Positions 33,648 through 41,607 of a stretch of DNA of 64,000 nucleotides are shown here, one piece after another. Both the position numbers and the translations under genes were made by a program. Source of the DNA: Rhodanobacter thiooxydans (lineage in GTDB: Bacteria; Pseudomonadota; Gammaproteobacteria; Xanthomonadales; Rhodanobacteraceae). Under the pieces are notes generated by a model, which was given only the letters and a program-made list of their open reading frames with translations, did no database searches and was not told the DNA's origin. The stretch covers positions 806,001 to 870,000 of the forward strand of contig NZ_CP127409.1 of assembly GCF_030291135.1 (NCBI RefSeq), in the 5' to 3' direction. How positions within the stretch are numbered: position 1 is the first letter of the stretch; the number at the start of each line of letters is the position of its first letter.

Positions 33648-35699
33648 CTACCAGATCTTTACCCGATCCTTCGGCGCCAGGTACAGCTTCTCGCCCGGCT
33701 TCACGTCGAAGGCGGGATACCACTGGTCAAGGTTGCGCACGGTTTCGGCGCGGAAGTCGCCGGGCGCGTGCACGTCGGTGGCCAGGCGCTGGCGCAGGGC
33801 GGCGTCGCGGATCTTGCCGCGCCAGGTCTGGCCGAAGGCGAGGAAGAAGCGCTGGTCGCCGGTCAGGCCGTCGATCACCGGGGCTGGCTTGCCGCCGAAC
33901 GACTTGTGGTACGCGAGGTAGGCGATGGTGAGGCCGGAGACGTCGGCGATGTTCTCGCCCAGGGTCTGCTCGCCGTTGACGTGCAGGCCGGGCAGCGCTT
34001 CGTACTGGTCGAACTGTTTCGCCAGTTGCTGGCCGGCGGCCTTGAAGTGGGCCAGGTCTTCCGGCGTCCACCAGTTCGCCAGGCGGCCTTCGGCGTCGAA
34101 CTCCGCGCCCATGTTGTCGAAGCTGTGGCTGATCTCGTGGCCGATCACCGAACCGATCGCGCCGTAGTTGGCGGCGGCATCGGCATGCGGGTCGAAGAAC
34201 GGCGGCTGCAGGATCGCGGCGGGGAAGTTCAGCGCGTTCTGCAGCGGCAGGTTCAGCGCGTTGACGGTTTGCGGGGTCATCCACCATTCGCCCTTGTCGA
34301 CACGCTGGCCGAGCTTGGCGCGCTGGTGTTCGTACTCGAACTTGTCGGCGCGCAGGTGGTTGCCGAGTGCGTCGTCGGCACGGATCTGCAATGAGCTGTA
34401 GTCGCGCCAGCTGTCCGGGTAGCCCACGCCGACGCGCAGGGTGGCGAGCTTGGCCTTGGCTTTTTCGCGCGTGGCCGGGGTCATCCAGCTCAGGGTGTCG
34501 ATGCGGTCGTTGAAGGCAGCGATCAGGTTCTTCACCAACTGCTCGATTTCCGCCTTCGACGACGCCGGGAAGTAATGCTTGACGTAGAGCTGGCCCACCG
34601 CGTCACCAAGGTCGCCGCTGGTGGCGCCGACCGCGCGCTTCCAGCGCGGCTGCTGCTGCGGCGTGCCCTGCAGGGTGCGGCCGTAGAAGTCGAAGCTGAG
34701 GTCGGCATAGGCCTTCGGCAGCAGGCCGGCGCTCTGGTTGATGGTGTGGAAGAGCAGCAGGTCCTTCCACGCCTGCAGCGGCTCACTGGCGGTCAGCGCC
34801 GACAAGCCGGTCACTGCATTCGGCTGCCAGGTGTCGATCTGCTGCTGGCCGTCCAGGCCGGCGGCCTTGAAGTAGCCGGCCCAGTCGAGGCCCGGCGCCT
34901 TCCGCGCGAAGTCGGCCATGCGCCAGAGGTTGTTGGCCTTGTGGATGTCCTGGCTGTCGAGCAGGTCCGTCTGCGCCTTCGCGATCTTGGTCTCCAGGTC
35001 GAGGACGGTTCTTGCCTTGGCCGCTGCGTCGGCGATGCCGGCCTGCTTCAGCAGGACGCCGATGTAGGTCAGGTACTTGCCGCGCGTTGCCAGCATGTGC
35101 GGGTCGCTGGACAGGTAGTAGTCGCGGCTGGGCATGCCCAGGCCGCCCTGCAGCAGATAAGCGATGTTGTGCGAGGGATCTTCCAGCCCCTGCGTCACGA
35201 ACAGGCCGAACAGGTTCTGGGTGTGAAAGTGGGTGGCGTTGATCGGGTCGACGTCGGCGCGCAGGCGGCTGCCCAGCACGCGGGCGAGGTCCTCGCGCGA
35301 GCTGATCGCGTCGATCTGCGCCAGCTCCGGCTTGAGCGGGGCCAGGCCGTGCTGCTCGATGGTGGCGGTGTCCATCCACGCGGCGTAGTAGTCGGCGATC
35401 CTGCGCGCGTTGCTGCCGGCGGGCGGGTGGCTGGCACTGGCGTTGCGGATCAGCTCGGCGGTGTCTTTCTCGGCCCGTTCGAACACCTTGAGGAAGGTGC
35501 CGGTGCTGGAACGGTCGGCGGGAATCTGCGCGGTCTTCAGCCACTGGCCGTTGGCGTAGCGGAAGAAATCGTCGCCCGGCTTCACGCCATGGTCGATGCC
35601 GGCCAGGTCGATGCCGGAAGGCGGGCTGGCCGGTGTCGCCGCCCATGCCGCAGGGCTGCACAGGATCGCCGTCGCCAGTACCCATCGGATGCGTTGCAT
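33648..35699 (-). CDS. M13 family zinc metallopeptidase (neprilysin-like)
   Basis: The 683-residue protein has a signal peptide (MQRIRWVLATAILCSPAAWA) and then FFRYANGQWLKTA, the typical start of the M13 N-terminal domain. The catalytic domain carries HEISH at 521-525 (two zinc-binding histidines and the catalytic glutamate) and GENIADVSGL with the third zinc ligand E582, followed by FFLAFGQTWRGK. FPAAILQPPFF is the conserved substrate-side block. It would cut peptides in the periplasm or outside the cell. Length is normal. ATG 35699 was chosen because it puts the signal peptide first. Confidence 0.93.
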   Translation of the reverse strand: MQRIRWVLATAILCSPAAWAATPASPPSGIDLAGIDHGVKPGDDFFRYANGQWLKTAQIPADRSSTGTFLKVFERAEKDTAELIRNASASHPPAGSNARRIADYYAAWMDTATIEQHGLAPLKPELAQIDAISSREDLARVLGSRLRADVDPINATHFHTQNLFGLFVTQGLEDPSHNIAYLLQGGLGMPSRDYYLSSDPHMLATRGKYLTYIGVLLKQAGIADAAAKARTVLDLETKIAKAQTDLLDSQDIHKANNLWRMADFARKAPGLDWAGYFKAAGLDGQQQIDTWQPNAVTGLSALTASEPLQAWKDLLLFHTINQSAGLLPKAYADLSFDFYGRTLQGTPQQQPRWKRAVGATSGDLGDAVGQLYVKHYFPASSKAEIEQLVKNLIAAFNDRIDTLSWMTPATREKAKAKLATLRVGVGYPDSWRDYSSLQIRADDALGNHLRADKFEYEHQRAKLGQRVDKGEWWMTPQTVNALNLPLQNALNFPAAILQPPFFDPHADAAANYGAIGSVIGHEISHSFDNMGAEFDAEGRLANWWTPEDLAHFKAAGQQLAKQFDQYEALPGLHVNGEQTLGENIADVSGLTIAYLAYHKSFGGKPAPVIDGLTGDQRFFLAFGQTWRGKIRDAALRQRLATDVHAPGDFRAETVRNLDQWYPAFDVKPGEKLYLAPKDRVKIW

Positions 35700-35801
35700 G
35701 CTGGTTCCTCGGTCTTTGGAAACGTCCACGATAGTCCGCTGCGGCGGCCTTGTGGGCATGACCTATGGACTACGCCGGCAGGTCAGCATTGCTCGCGACG
35801 G

Positions 35802-38800
35802 CTATTTCTCGATGCGGTAGTTGAGGCTGGCGCGGCTGAACTCGGTGGCCTGCTGCGCCTCGAAGTTCCAGCGCTTGCTGAGGCGGTAGCGCAGGGTGAT
35901 CACCTCGCCCGGCTCGAACAGGCCCACGCCGTAGCTGAGGTACAGCCGCGGCGACAGGTACTTGCCCACGGTGAACGCCGAGCTGCCGCCGAGCGCCGCG
36001 TTGTTGGCCACGCCGACATCGTCCACGCCCAGCTTCGCGCCGATGCTTTTGGCCAGCAGGTTGCCGGCGGCCGAGCCGAGCGCCTGCGCGGCCGCGCCCA
36101 CCATGTCGCCTTCGCCGCCCTTCACCTGCGACAGCGGCTTGCCGGTGACCAGGTAGGACAGCGCGTCGGACTGCTCCATCAGCGGGTTGGAGAACACGGT
36201 GAGGATCGGTCGCTGCGCGGTGCCGGAGACCAGCAGGCCCACTTCCTGGCCTTCGTCGATGGTGGCGTTCGGGTTGAGCTTGCGCACCGCGCGGATGTTC
36301 AGGCCCGGGTTGTCAATCGGCGTGCTGGCGAACAGCAGCTGGCCGCGCTGGATCTGCAGGTTCTGGCCGTAGGCCTTGTAGGTACCGTTGACGGTGAGCT
36401 GGCCTTGCCCGATGGTGGCGCGGCCAGGGCGTTCGATCACGGTCAGCGTGCCGCCGACGCGGCCGTCCAGGCCCATGCCGACGACATGCGTCTTGCGGCC
36501 GAGATCGACCTTGACCACGGCGCTCAGTGGCAGCTTGCTGGCGGCTTCCTGCTGCTGTTTCGCATCGACCACCACCACGTCGGGCGAAGCCCGGGTGGCG
36601 TCGGTGCCGTGCAGTTTGTCCGCGTTGATGTCGGCGCTGTCGATGCCGAGCGCGCCGCCGATGTCGATGCCGTTGGCGTCCTGCTTCACGGTGAGGTCGG
36701 GCGAGATCACCACCTTGGCGGCGGGGATGTCGGCGGCGGTGAACTGGCTGCCCTTGAGTGTCAGATGCGTTTGTGCGCCGGTGCCGAGGCCGGCACTGCC
36801 GTCGATGGCCAGCGCGCCGGCACCCGATGTCAGCTGGCCGTGGATCAGGAACTGCCGCGCATCGGCGGTGCTGATCGTGAGCTGGCCCTGGCTCAGCTTG
36901 AGTCCGGCTGAAGGCAGCTCGGCGGCAAGACCGCTTACGTCAGCCTGGCCGCTGATCGCCGGCTGCTTGAGCGTGCCGGCGAAACGGAAGTTGCCGTCGA
37001 TGCCGCCCTTGACGTTGGCTACCTCGCTGCTGAACAGCTCGATGAAGGCGAGCTTGTTCAGGCGCAGGTCGAGCTGGCCGCCCAGTGCCTGCCGCGCGCC
37101 GGTGAGCGTGACCTGACCGTCGATGCGACCGCCGTCGTCGAGACCGCCATGCACCTCGATGCGCTGGCTGGCGGGTGCGAGGTCGGCGGTCAGGCGCAAC
37201 TGGTCGTAGCGCAGCAGGGGCTCGTCGGCACGGTCGATGTAGCTGATGCTGCCCTGTGTCGAGCTGATCGACGCGTTTCCGCTGAGCGCACCGGCGGCGC
37301 TGCGATGGATCCTGCCGCTGCCTTCGATGCTGCCGTCGGCCCGTATCGGCAGGTCGGCGTTGCCGCTGGCGTTCAGCAGCAGCGCCAGCGGCAGCGCCTG
37401 CAGCCGGTAGCTGGCGTCGAGGTTGCCGCGTTTGTCCCGTTGTGCAGTCACGCACAGCTGCGGGTCGCCGGCGCTCAGGCACAGTTCGGACAGGCTCATC
37501 GCCCCGGCGTTGTAACTGAGCCGGGCGGGTTGCCGCAGGTGCCAGCCGGGCATGCCCTGCGGTTCCAGATCGAGCGTGGAGAGCGTGCCGTTCCAGGCCG
37601 CTCCCTTCAGTGCACCGTGCAGGGCGAGCGAGCCGGAGAGCTGGCTGCCACGGGCCTCGACATCAAGCCGATGGTCGCCCTGGCTGCCTTCGGCGAGCAG
37701 GTGGAGCTGCTGGAACTGCAGGCCCTGCAGGTACGCGCCGCGGGTTTGCAGATCCAGCTTGCCGGCCGGACGGCTGATGTCGGGGATGCCGACGATCAAC
37801 TGCAGCGCGTCCACTTTCTGTTGCTGCCAGGCCAGCGACTGGCCGTGCAGCTGGCCGTTGAGGCTGAGCCCGGGCTGCCTGCCACGGATGTTAAAATGGC
37901 CGTCCAGACGTCCGCCAGCATCCGGAAGCCAGTCGCCCAGCGAGGCGATCGCCAGCTGCAGGTCGGCGTCGTTGCTGGTGCCGGGACGGGCTGCCAGCTT
38001 CACCGTGCTGCCGCCGGAGGCGAGCTCGAGCTGGCCGTCGATCACCTCGCCGGGCGACAGGTGCAGTTTGCCGTGGCCGCCGATCGCGCGCTCGCGCAGC
38101 TTGCCCGTCAGCTGGCGGATCTCCAGCGTGGCATCGGCGCCATTCTTCGGCAGGCTGCCGCTGCTGGCGATGTCGAAATCCAGCGCGCCGTTCCAGCCGG
38201 CGAACAGCTGGCCGGGGTCGAACTGGTCGGCGGTGGCCGCGGCCCGCCATGCCAACACTGGCTGCAGGGTCAGCGTGCCGTATGCCTGCAGGTCGCCTTG
38301 CGCCTGTTTCAGTTGCAGCGTGTGCAGGGTGACCTGTTGCGGCGTGCCGTCGAGGTTCAATGCCAGCTTCGCGGGTTTGCCTGGCGGGCCAATCTCGACG
38401 TCGCCCTCGGCGTGGTATCGGTCGGCGTTGCCGCTGGCCTTGAGCGCGCCGCGGCTGGCCAGCGCCTGGCCGGCCAGGTCCGCCGGTAGCAGCAGGTCGT
38501 TCCAGCGGATGTCGAGTTGCGCGCTGAGCGGGCTGGCGGCGAGCTGCACAGTGCCACTGGCTTCCACGTTGCCCTTGATCTGCGGCGAGCCCAGCTTGAG
38601 CTGCTGCAGGTCGAGCGTGTCGTAGTCGTGGCTGAACTGCGCGCGCAGCGGCTGCAGCAGCAACCGGTAGTCGTTGAGATCGAGCCGGCCGTCGAGCGTG
38701 CCGCCGTAGCGGTCGCCGCGCCCCTGCACGGCGATGGCCAAGGCCTTCAGCGAGCTGTTGCCGAGTAACGGTTTCGGGTCGAAGCGCGGCGCATCGAGCT

Positions 38801-39551
38801 GGCCGGTCCAGGCGTAGTCGCCGGACTGGATCAGGTCCACCCGCAGTCGGGCCACGGCCGGCGCCGTGAGCCGGAGGTCGAGTTGCGCCCGCTTGCCATC
38901 GCTGTGCGCATCGAGGTCGCCGGCGTAGTTGGTGTTGCCGATCTTCCAGGCGAAGGCGGCCTTGCCGTTGCCCTGGTAACGCGTGCCGATCGCCAGCTTG
39001 CCATCGAGGCTGGCGTGGCCGTCGGGCGCCTGCAGTACCAGCTGGCGCAGTTCAATGCCGCGATCGGTCCAACTGCCGGCCAGGTCGAGCCGGCTGGAGA
39101 CGAACAGCGGCTGGCCGTCCCGCGTCAGCTTCACCGCGCCCACATGCGCGCGGTCGAGGATCAGTTCGATCGGTGGCTGCAACGAGAAACTGCCTGAGCT
39201 GGCGGTGTCGTGCGGCGCAGACTTGGGCAGGGCGATCTCGACGTCGTCGACATCCAGCGTGAGTACATGCAGACGCCTGACCAGCAAGGGCCAGAAGCGC
39301 AGATCCAGATGCGCCTTGGCCACGGTCACCACGGTGCCCTTGCCGTTGTCGTAGTGGATGCCAGCCAGGTCCAGCGGACCAAGCAGGCGGCCTTGCGCCT
39401 GTTGTACCTGCAGCGCGCCGTTGGTGGCGGCCTGGGTCCGCGCCAGCGCGAAGCGCAGGCCGGAACCGGTGCCGAGCAGCCACCACAGTGCCGCCGTCAG
39501 CACCAGCAGCAAGGTGGCGAACGCGATCGCTGTGCGCTTGAGCCACTTCAT
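35802..39551 (-). CDS. tamB: Translocation and assembly module subunit TamB
   Basis: The 1249-residue protein has an N-terminal membrane anchor (KWLKRTAIAFATLLLVLTAALWWLL) and a long stretch of short beta strands (AsmA/DUF490-like taco fold), ending in the diagnostic TamB C-terminal domain: GLLVSGTAQRPILTVFSNP, DALSYLVTGKPL, SPRLYLSYGVGLFEPGEVITLRYRLSKRW. TamB spans the periplasm and works with TamA in outer-membrane protein insertion or lipid transport. I chose ATG 39551; ATG 39569 is also in frame. It is downstream of tamA on the same strand with a hairpin repeat between them. Confidence 0.92.
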   Translation of the reverse strand: MKWLKRTAIAFATLLLVLTAALWWLLGTGSGLRFALARTQAATNGALQVQQAQGRLLGPLDLAGIHYDNGKGTVVTVAKAHLDLRFWPLLVRRLHVLTLDVDDVEIALPKSAPHDTASSGSFSLQPPIELILDRAHVGAVKLTRDGQPLFVSSRLDLAGSWTDRGIELRQLVLQAPDGHASLDGKLAIGTRYQGNGKAAFAWKIGNTNYAGDLDAHSDGKRAQLDLRLTAPAVARLRVDLIQSGDYAWTGQLDAPRFDPKPLLGNSSLKALAIAVQGRGDRYGGTLDGRLDLNDYRLLLQPLRAQFSHDYDTLDLQQLKLGSPQIKGNVEASGTVQLAASPLSAQLDIRWNDLLLPADLAGQALASRGALKASGNADRYHAEGDVEIGPPGKPAKLALNLDGTPQQVTLHTLQLKQAQGDLQAYGTLTLQPVLAWRAAATADQFDPGQLFAGWNGALDFDIASSGSLPKNGADATLEIRQLTGKLRERAIGGHGKLHLSPGEVIDGQLELASGGSTVKLAARPGTSNDADLQLAIASLGDWLPDAGGRLDGHFNIRGRQPGLSLNGQLHGQSLAWQQQKVDALQLIVGIPDISRPAGKLDLQTRGAYLQGLQFQQLHLLAEGSQGDHRLDVEARGSQLSGSLALHGALKGAAWNGTLSTLDLEPQGMPGWHLRQPARLSYNAGAMSLSELCLSAGDPQLCVTAQRDKRGNLDASYRLQALPLALLLNASGNADLPIRADGSIEGSGRIHRSAAGALSGNASISSTQGSISYIDRADEPLLRYDQLRLTADLAPASQRIEVHGGLDDGGRIDGQVTLTGARQALGGQLDLRLNKLAFIELFSSEVANVKGGIDGNFRFAGTLKQPAISGQADVSGLAAELPSAGLKLSQGQLTISTADARQFLIHGQLTSGAGALAIDGSAGLGTGAQTHLTLKGSQFTAADIPAAKVVISPDLTVKQDANGIDIGGALGIDSADINADKLHGTDATRASPDVVVVDAKQQQEAASKLPLSAVVKVDLGRKTHVVGMGLDGRVGGTLTVIERPGRATIGQGQLTVNGTYKAYGQNLQIQRGQLLFASTPIDNPGLNIRAVRKLNPNATIDEGQEVGLLVSGTAQRPILTVFSNPLMEQSDALSYLVTGKPLSQVKGGEGDMVGAAAQALGSAAGNLLAKSIGAKLGVDDVGVANNAALGGSSAFTVGKYLSPRLYLSYGVGLFEPGEVITLRYRLSKRWNFEAQQATEFSRASLNYRIEK

Positions 39552-39624
39552 GCCGTCAGCCTGCTCCATCGTTGGTTTCTGCCAGGGAGAAGCCGGGAAG
39601 AGGGGATGCAGTATTGACGAAGAG

Positions 39625-39667
39625 CGCCCCCTCCCCGACCCTCCCCTGCGTTGCAGGGGAGGGAGGA
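39625..39667. repeat. GC-rich hairpin repeat between tamA and tamB
   Basis: CCCCCTCCCCGACCCTCCCCTGC-GTT-GCAGGGGAGGGAGG contains the same CCCTCCCCTGC/GCAGGGGAGGG hairpin as the elements at 25.3 and 46.9 kb. It separates the tamA stop (39696) from the tamB start (39551) and may reduce read-through. Confidence 0.8.
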
Positions 39668-39695
39668 AGACGGGAGCTGGCCGATGCCGTCTTCA

Positions 39696-41465
39696 TCACA
39701 GATCCGGCCCGATCACCAGGTGCAAGCGGATGCCGTGTGCGCGATCGTCGTGGATCGGCGTGCCCAGGTCGAGGCGGATCATGCCTACCGGCGAGCGCCA
39801 GCGCAGGCCCAGGCCGGCGCCGATCTTCGGCCGGTAGTCGGTGCCGCTGAACGCGTTGCCGGCGTCGATGAAGGCGGCCATGCCCCAGTTGCGGGTGAAG
39901 TAGTGCTCAACCTCGGTGCTGGCGACCAGCAGGTGGTGGCCGCCGATGACGCGATCGGCGCTGTTGCGCGGGCCGATCGCCTGGTAGCCGTAGCCGCGCA
40001 CCGAGCGGTCACCGCCGGCGAAGAAGCGCAGCTGCGGGGGCAGTGCGGCGAAGTCATCGGTCCAGGTGATGCCGGCGCTGCCGCGCAGGATCAGCCGGTT
40101 GCGCTGGCGCGTGCCGAATGCGCGGATCCATTTCGCGTCGGCGGTCAGTTCGCTGAAGCTGGCGTCGGACAGCAGGCTGCCGGCGGTACTGCGCGCGGCC
40201 ACGCTGAGCAGCCAGCCGCGGCGCGTGAAGTCGGGATTGTCGGTCTGCTTGCGGGTCAGCGCGGCTTCGCCGAACACCAGCGTGCTGTGGCCGTGCTCGA
40301 TGCCGGGTGTGTTGTCCGGTTCGTTGCCGCGCTTGCCCACGGTGAAGGTGCCGGACAGCACGTGCACGCCCAGGGTGCGGGTCCAGCCGTGCCACTGGCG
40401 GGTCTCGTTGCCGACCAGTTCCAGCGTGCGCGATTGCGAGGTGGCGGTGTTGGCGTCGCGGAAGTTCGCGCCGACGTTGTAGTTGCGCTGGTTGTCGCCG
40501 GGCAGCGGGATCGAGTACAGCGTGGACAGCGTCTTCAGCTTCTGCGCCACCACCAGTTCGTTCTTCCACTTGTGCCCGCGCCGGTTGACCCAGCGCCGCT
40601 CCATCCCGCCGCGCACGCCGAAGCCGGTGTCGGTGCCGATGAACGGGCCGCCGGTGTAGATCGTGCGCTTGGCCGGCGCCAGCTGCACGGTGATGTCGAC
40701 CACGCCGTTCTTTGCCTGGTCCACGTCCGGCTGCACGTTGACCACCGCGAAATAGTCCGCGCCGTTCAGCGCCTGCTGCAGTTCCAGCAGCTGGTTCTGC
40801 GAAAAATAGTCGCCGGATTTGAACGGCACGTAGCGGTCGAGAAAGCCGTCCTTGAACTGCGAGCCGTCGAAGTGCACCTGGCCGTAGCGGTAACGCGGGC
40901 CTGCCTGCCACGCCAGCTTGATCGCCGCGCTGTGGTCGGCGCGGCTGACTTCGACCCGATGGGTGAGCAGGCGGGCGTCGAGGAAGCCGTTGGCGGTGAG
41001 CTGCGCGCTGAGCACGTCGCGCGCCGCGTCGTAGGCGCCGTGATTCAGAGGCTTGCCCTTGAGTCGTTCGATCGCGCGTTTCGCGCGGCGCAGCGGGGCG
41101 AGCTGCGCCGCCTCCTTGTCCAGTTGCACGTCGACCGAGGTGACCTTGACCGGCTCGCCCGGCTGCACGTGCAGGGTCACCCGCCAGTCCTTGCCGACCT
41201 GCTGCAGGTCGCCGGTGACGCTGGCGTCGTAGTAGCCGTACGGCTGCAGCGCGGACTGCAGCTGGCCGGGAGCGCGTTCGTACAGGCGCCGCAGCTGGGC
41301 CGCGCTGACATCGCGGGTGGCGTATTGCGACAGCTCCACGCCGGCGATCGCCGCCGACTTCAGTGGCTCGGCAATGCCATCCACCAGCAGCTGCACGCCG
41401 GCATGCGCTTGCGCTGCGGACAGCAGCAGAAGCAGCAGGCTCAGGCGTCGGGGAAGGCGGCGCAT
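39696..41465 (-). CDS. tamA: Translocation and assembly module subunit TamA (Omp85 family)
   Basis: The 589-residue protein has a signal peptide (RRLSLLLLLLSAAQAHA), about three POTRA-like domains (about 25-265; VKVTSVDVQLDKEAAQLAPLR, FDGSQFKDGFLDRYVPFKSGDYFSQNQLLELQQAL) and a C-terminal beta barrel with the Omp85 lid-lock motif region VRGYGYQAIGP. The final strands (VGMIRLDLGTPIHDDRAHGIRLHLVIGPDL) end the barrel. It sits in the outer membrane and pairs with TamB. The length matches E. coli TamA (577). Confidence 0.93.
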   Translation of the reverse strand: MRRLPRRLSLLLLLLSAAQAHAGVQLLVDGIAEPLKSAAIAGVELSQYATRDVSAAQLRRLYERAPGQLQSALQPYGYYDASVTGDLQQVGKDWRVTLHVQPGEPVKVTSVDVQLDKEAAQLAPLRRAKRAIERLKGKPLNHGAYDAARDVLSAQLTANGFLDARLLTHRVEVSRADHSAAIKLAWQAGPRYRYGQVHFDGSQFKDGFLDRYVPFKSGDYFSQNQLLELQQALNGADYFAVVNVQPDVDQAKNGVVDITVQLAPAKRTIYTGGPFIGTDTGFGVRGGMERRWVNRRGHKWKNELVVAQKLKTLSTLYSIPLPGDNQRNYNVGANFRDANTATSQSRTLELVGNETRQWHGWTRTLGVHVLSGTFTVGKRGNEPDNTPGIEHGHSTLVFGEAALTRKQTDNPDFTRRGWLLSVAARSTAGSLLSDASFSELTADAKWIRAFGTRQRNRLILRGSAGITWTDDFAALPPQLRFFAGGDRSVRGYGYQAIGPRNSADRVIGGHHLLVASTEVEHYFTRNWGMAAFIDAGNAFSGTDYRPKIGAGLGLRWRSPVGMIRLDLGTPIHDDRAHGIRLHLVIGPDL

Positions 41466-41607
41466 GCGTGGGGTTCCGTCCTCGGATCGTTTTCTGGTTC
41501 GAGGCAGAGCTTAACCAACCCGGTGTTGGCTCCGTATGAAGCCTGCTGGATCGGCAGGCAGCGGGACCAGCATCACGTGCGCGCCTCGCTGGTGCGGCCG
41601 TGCCGCA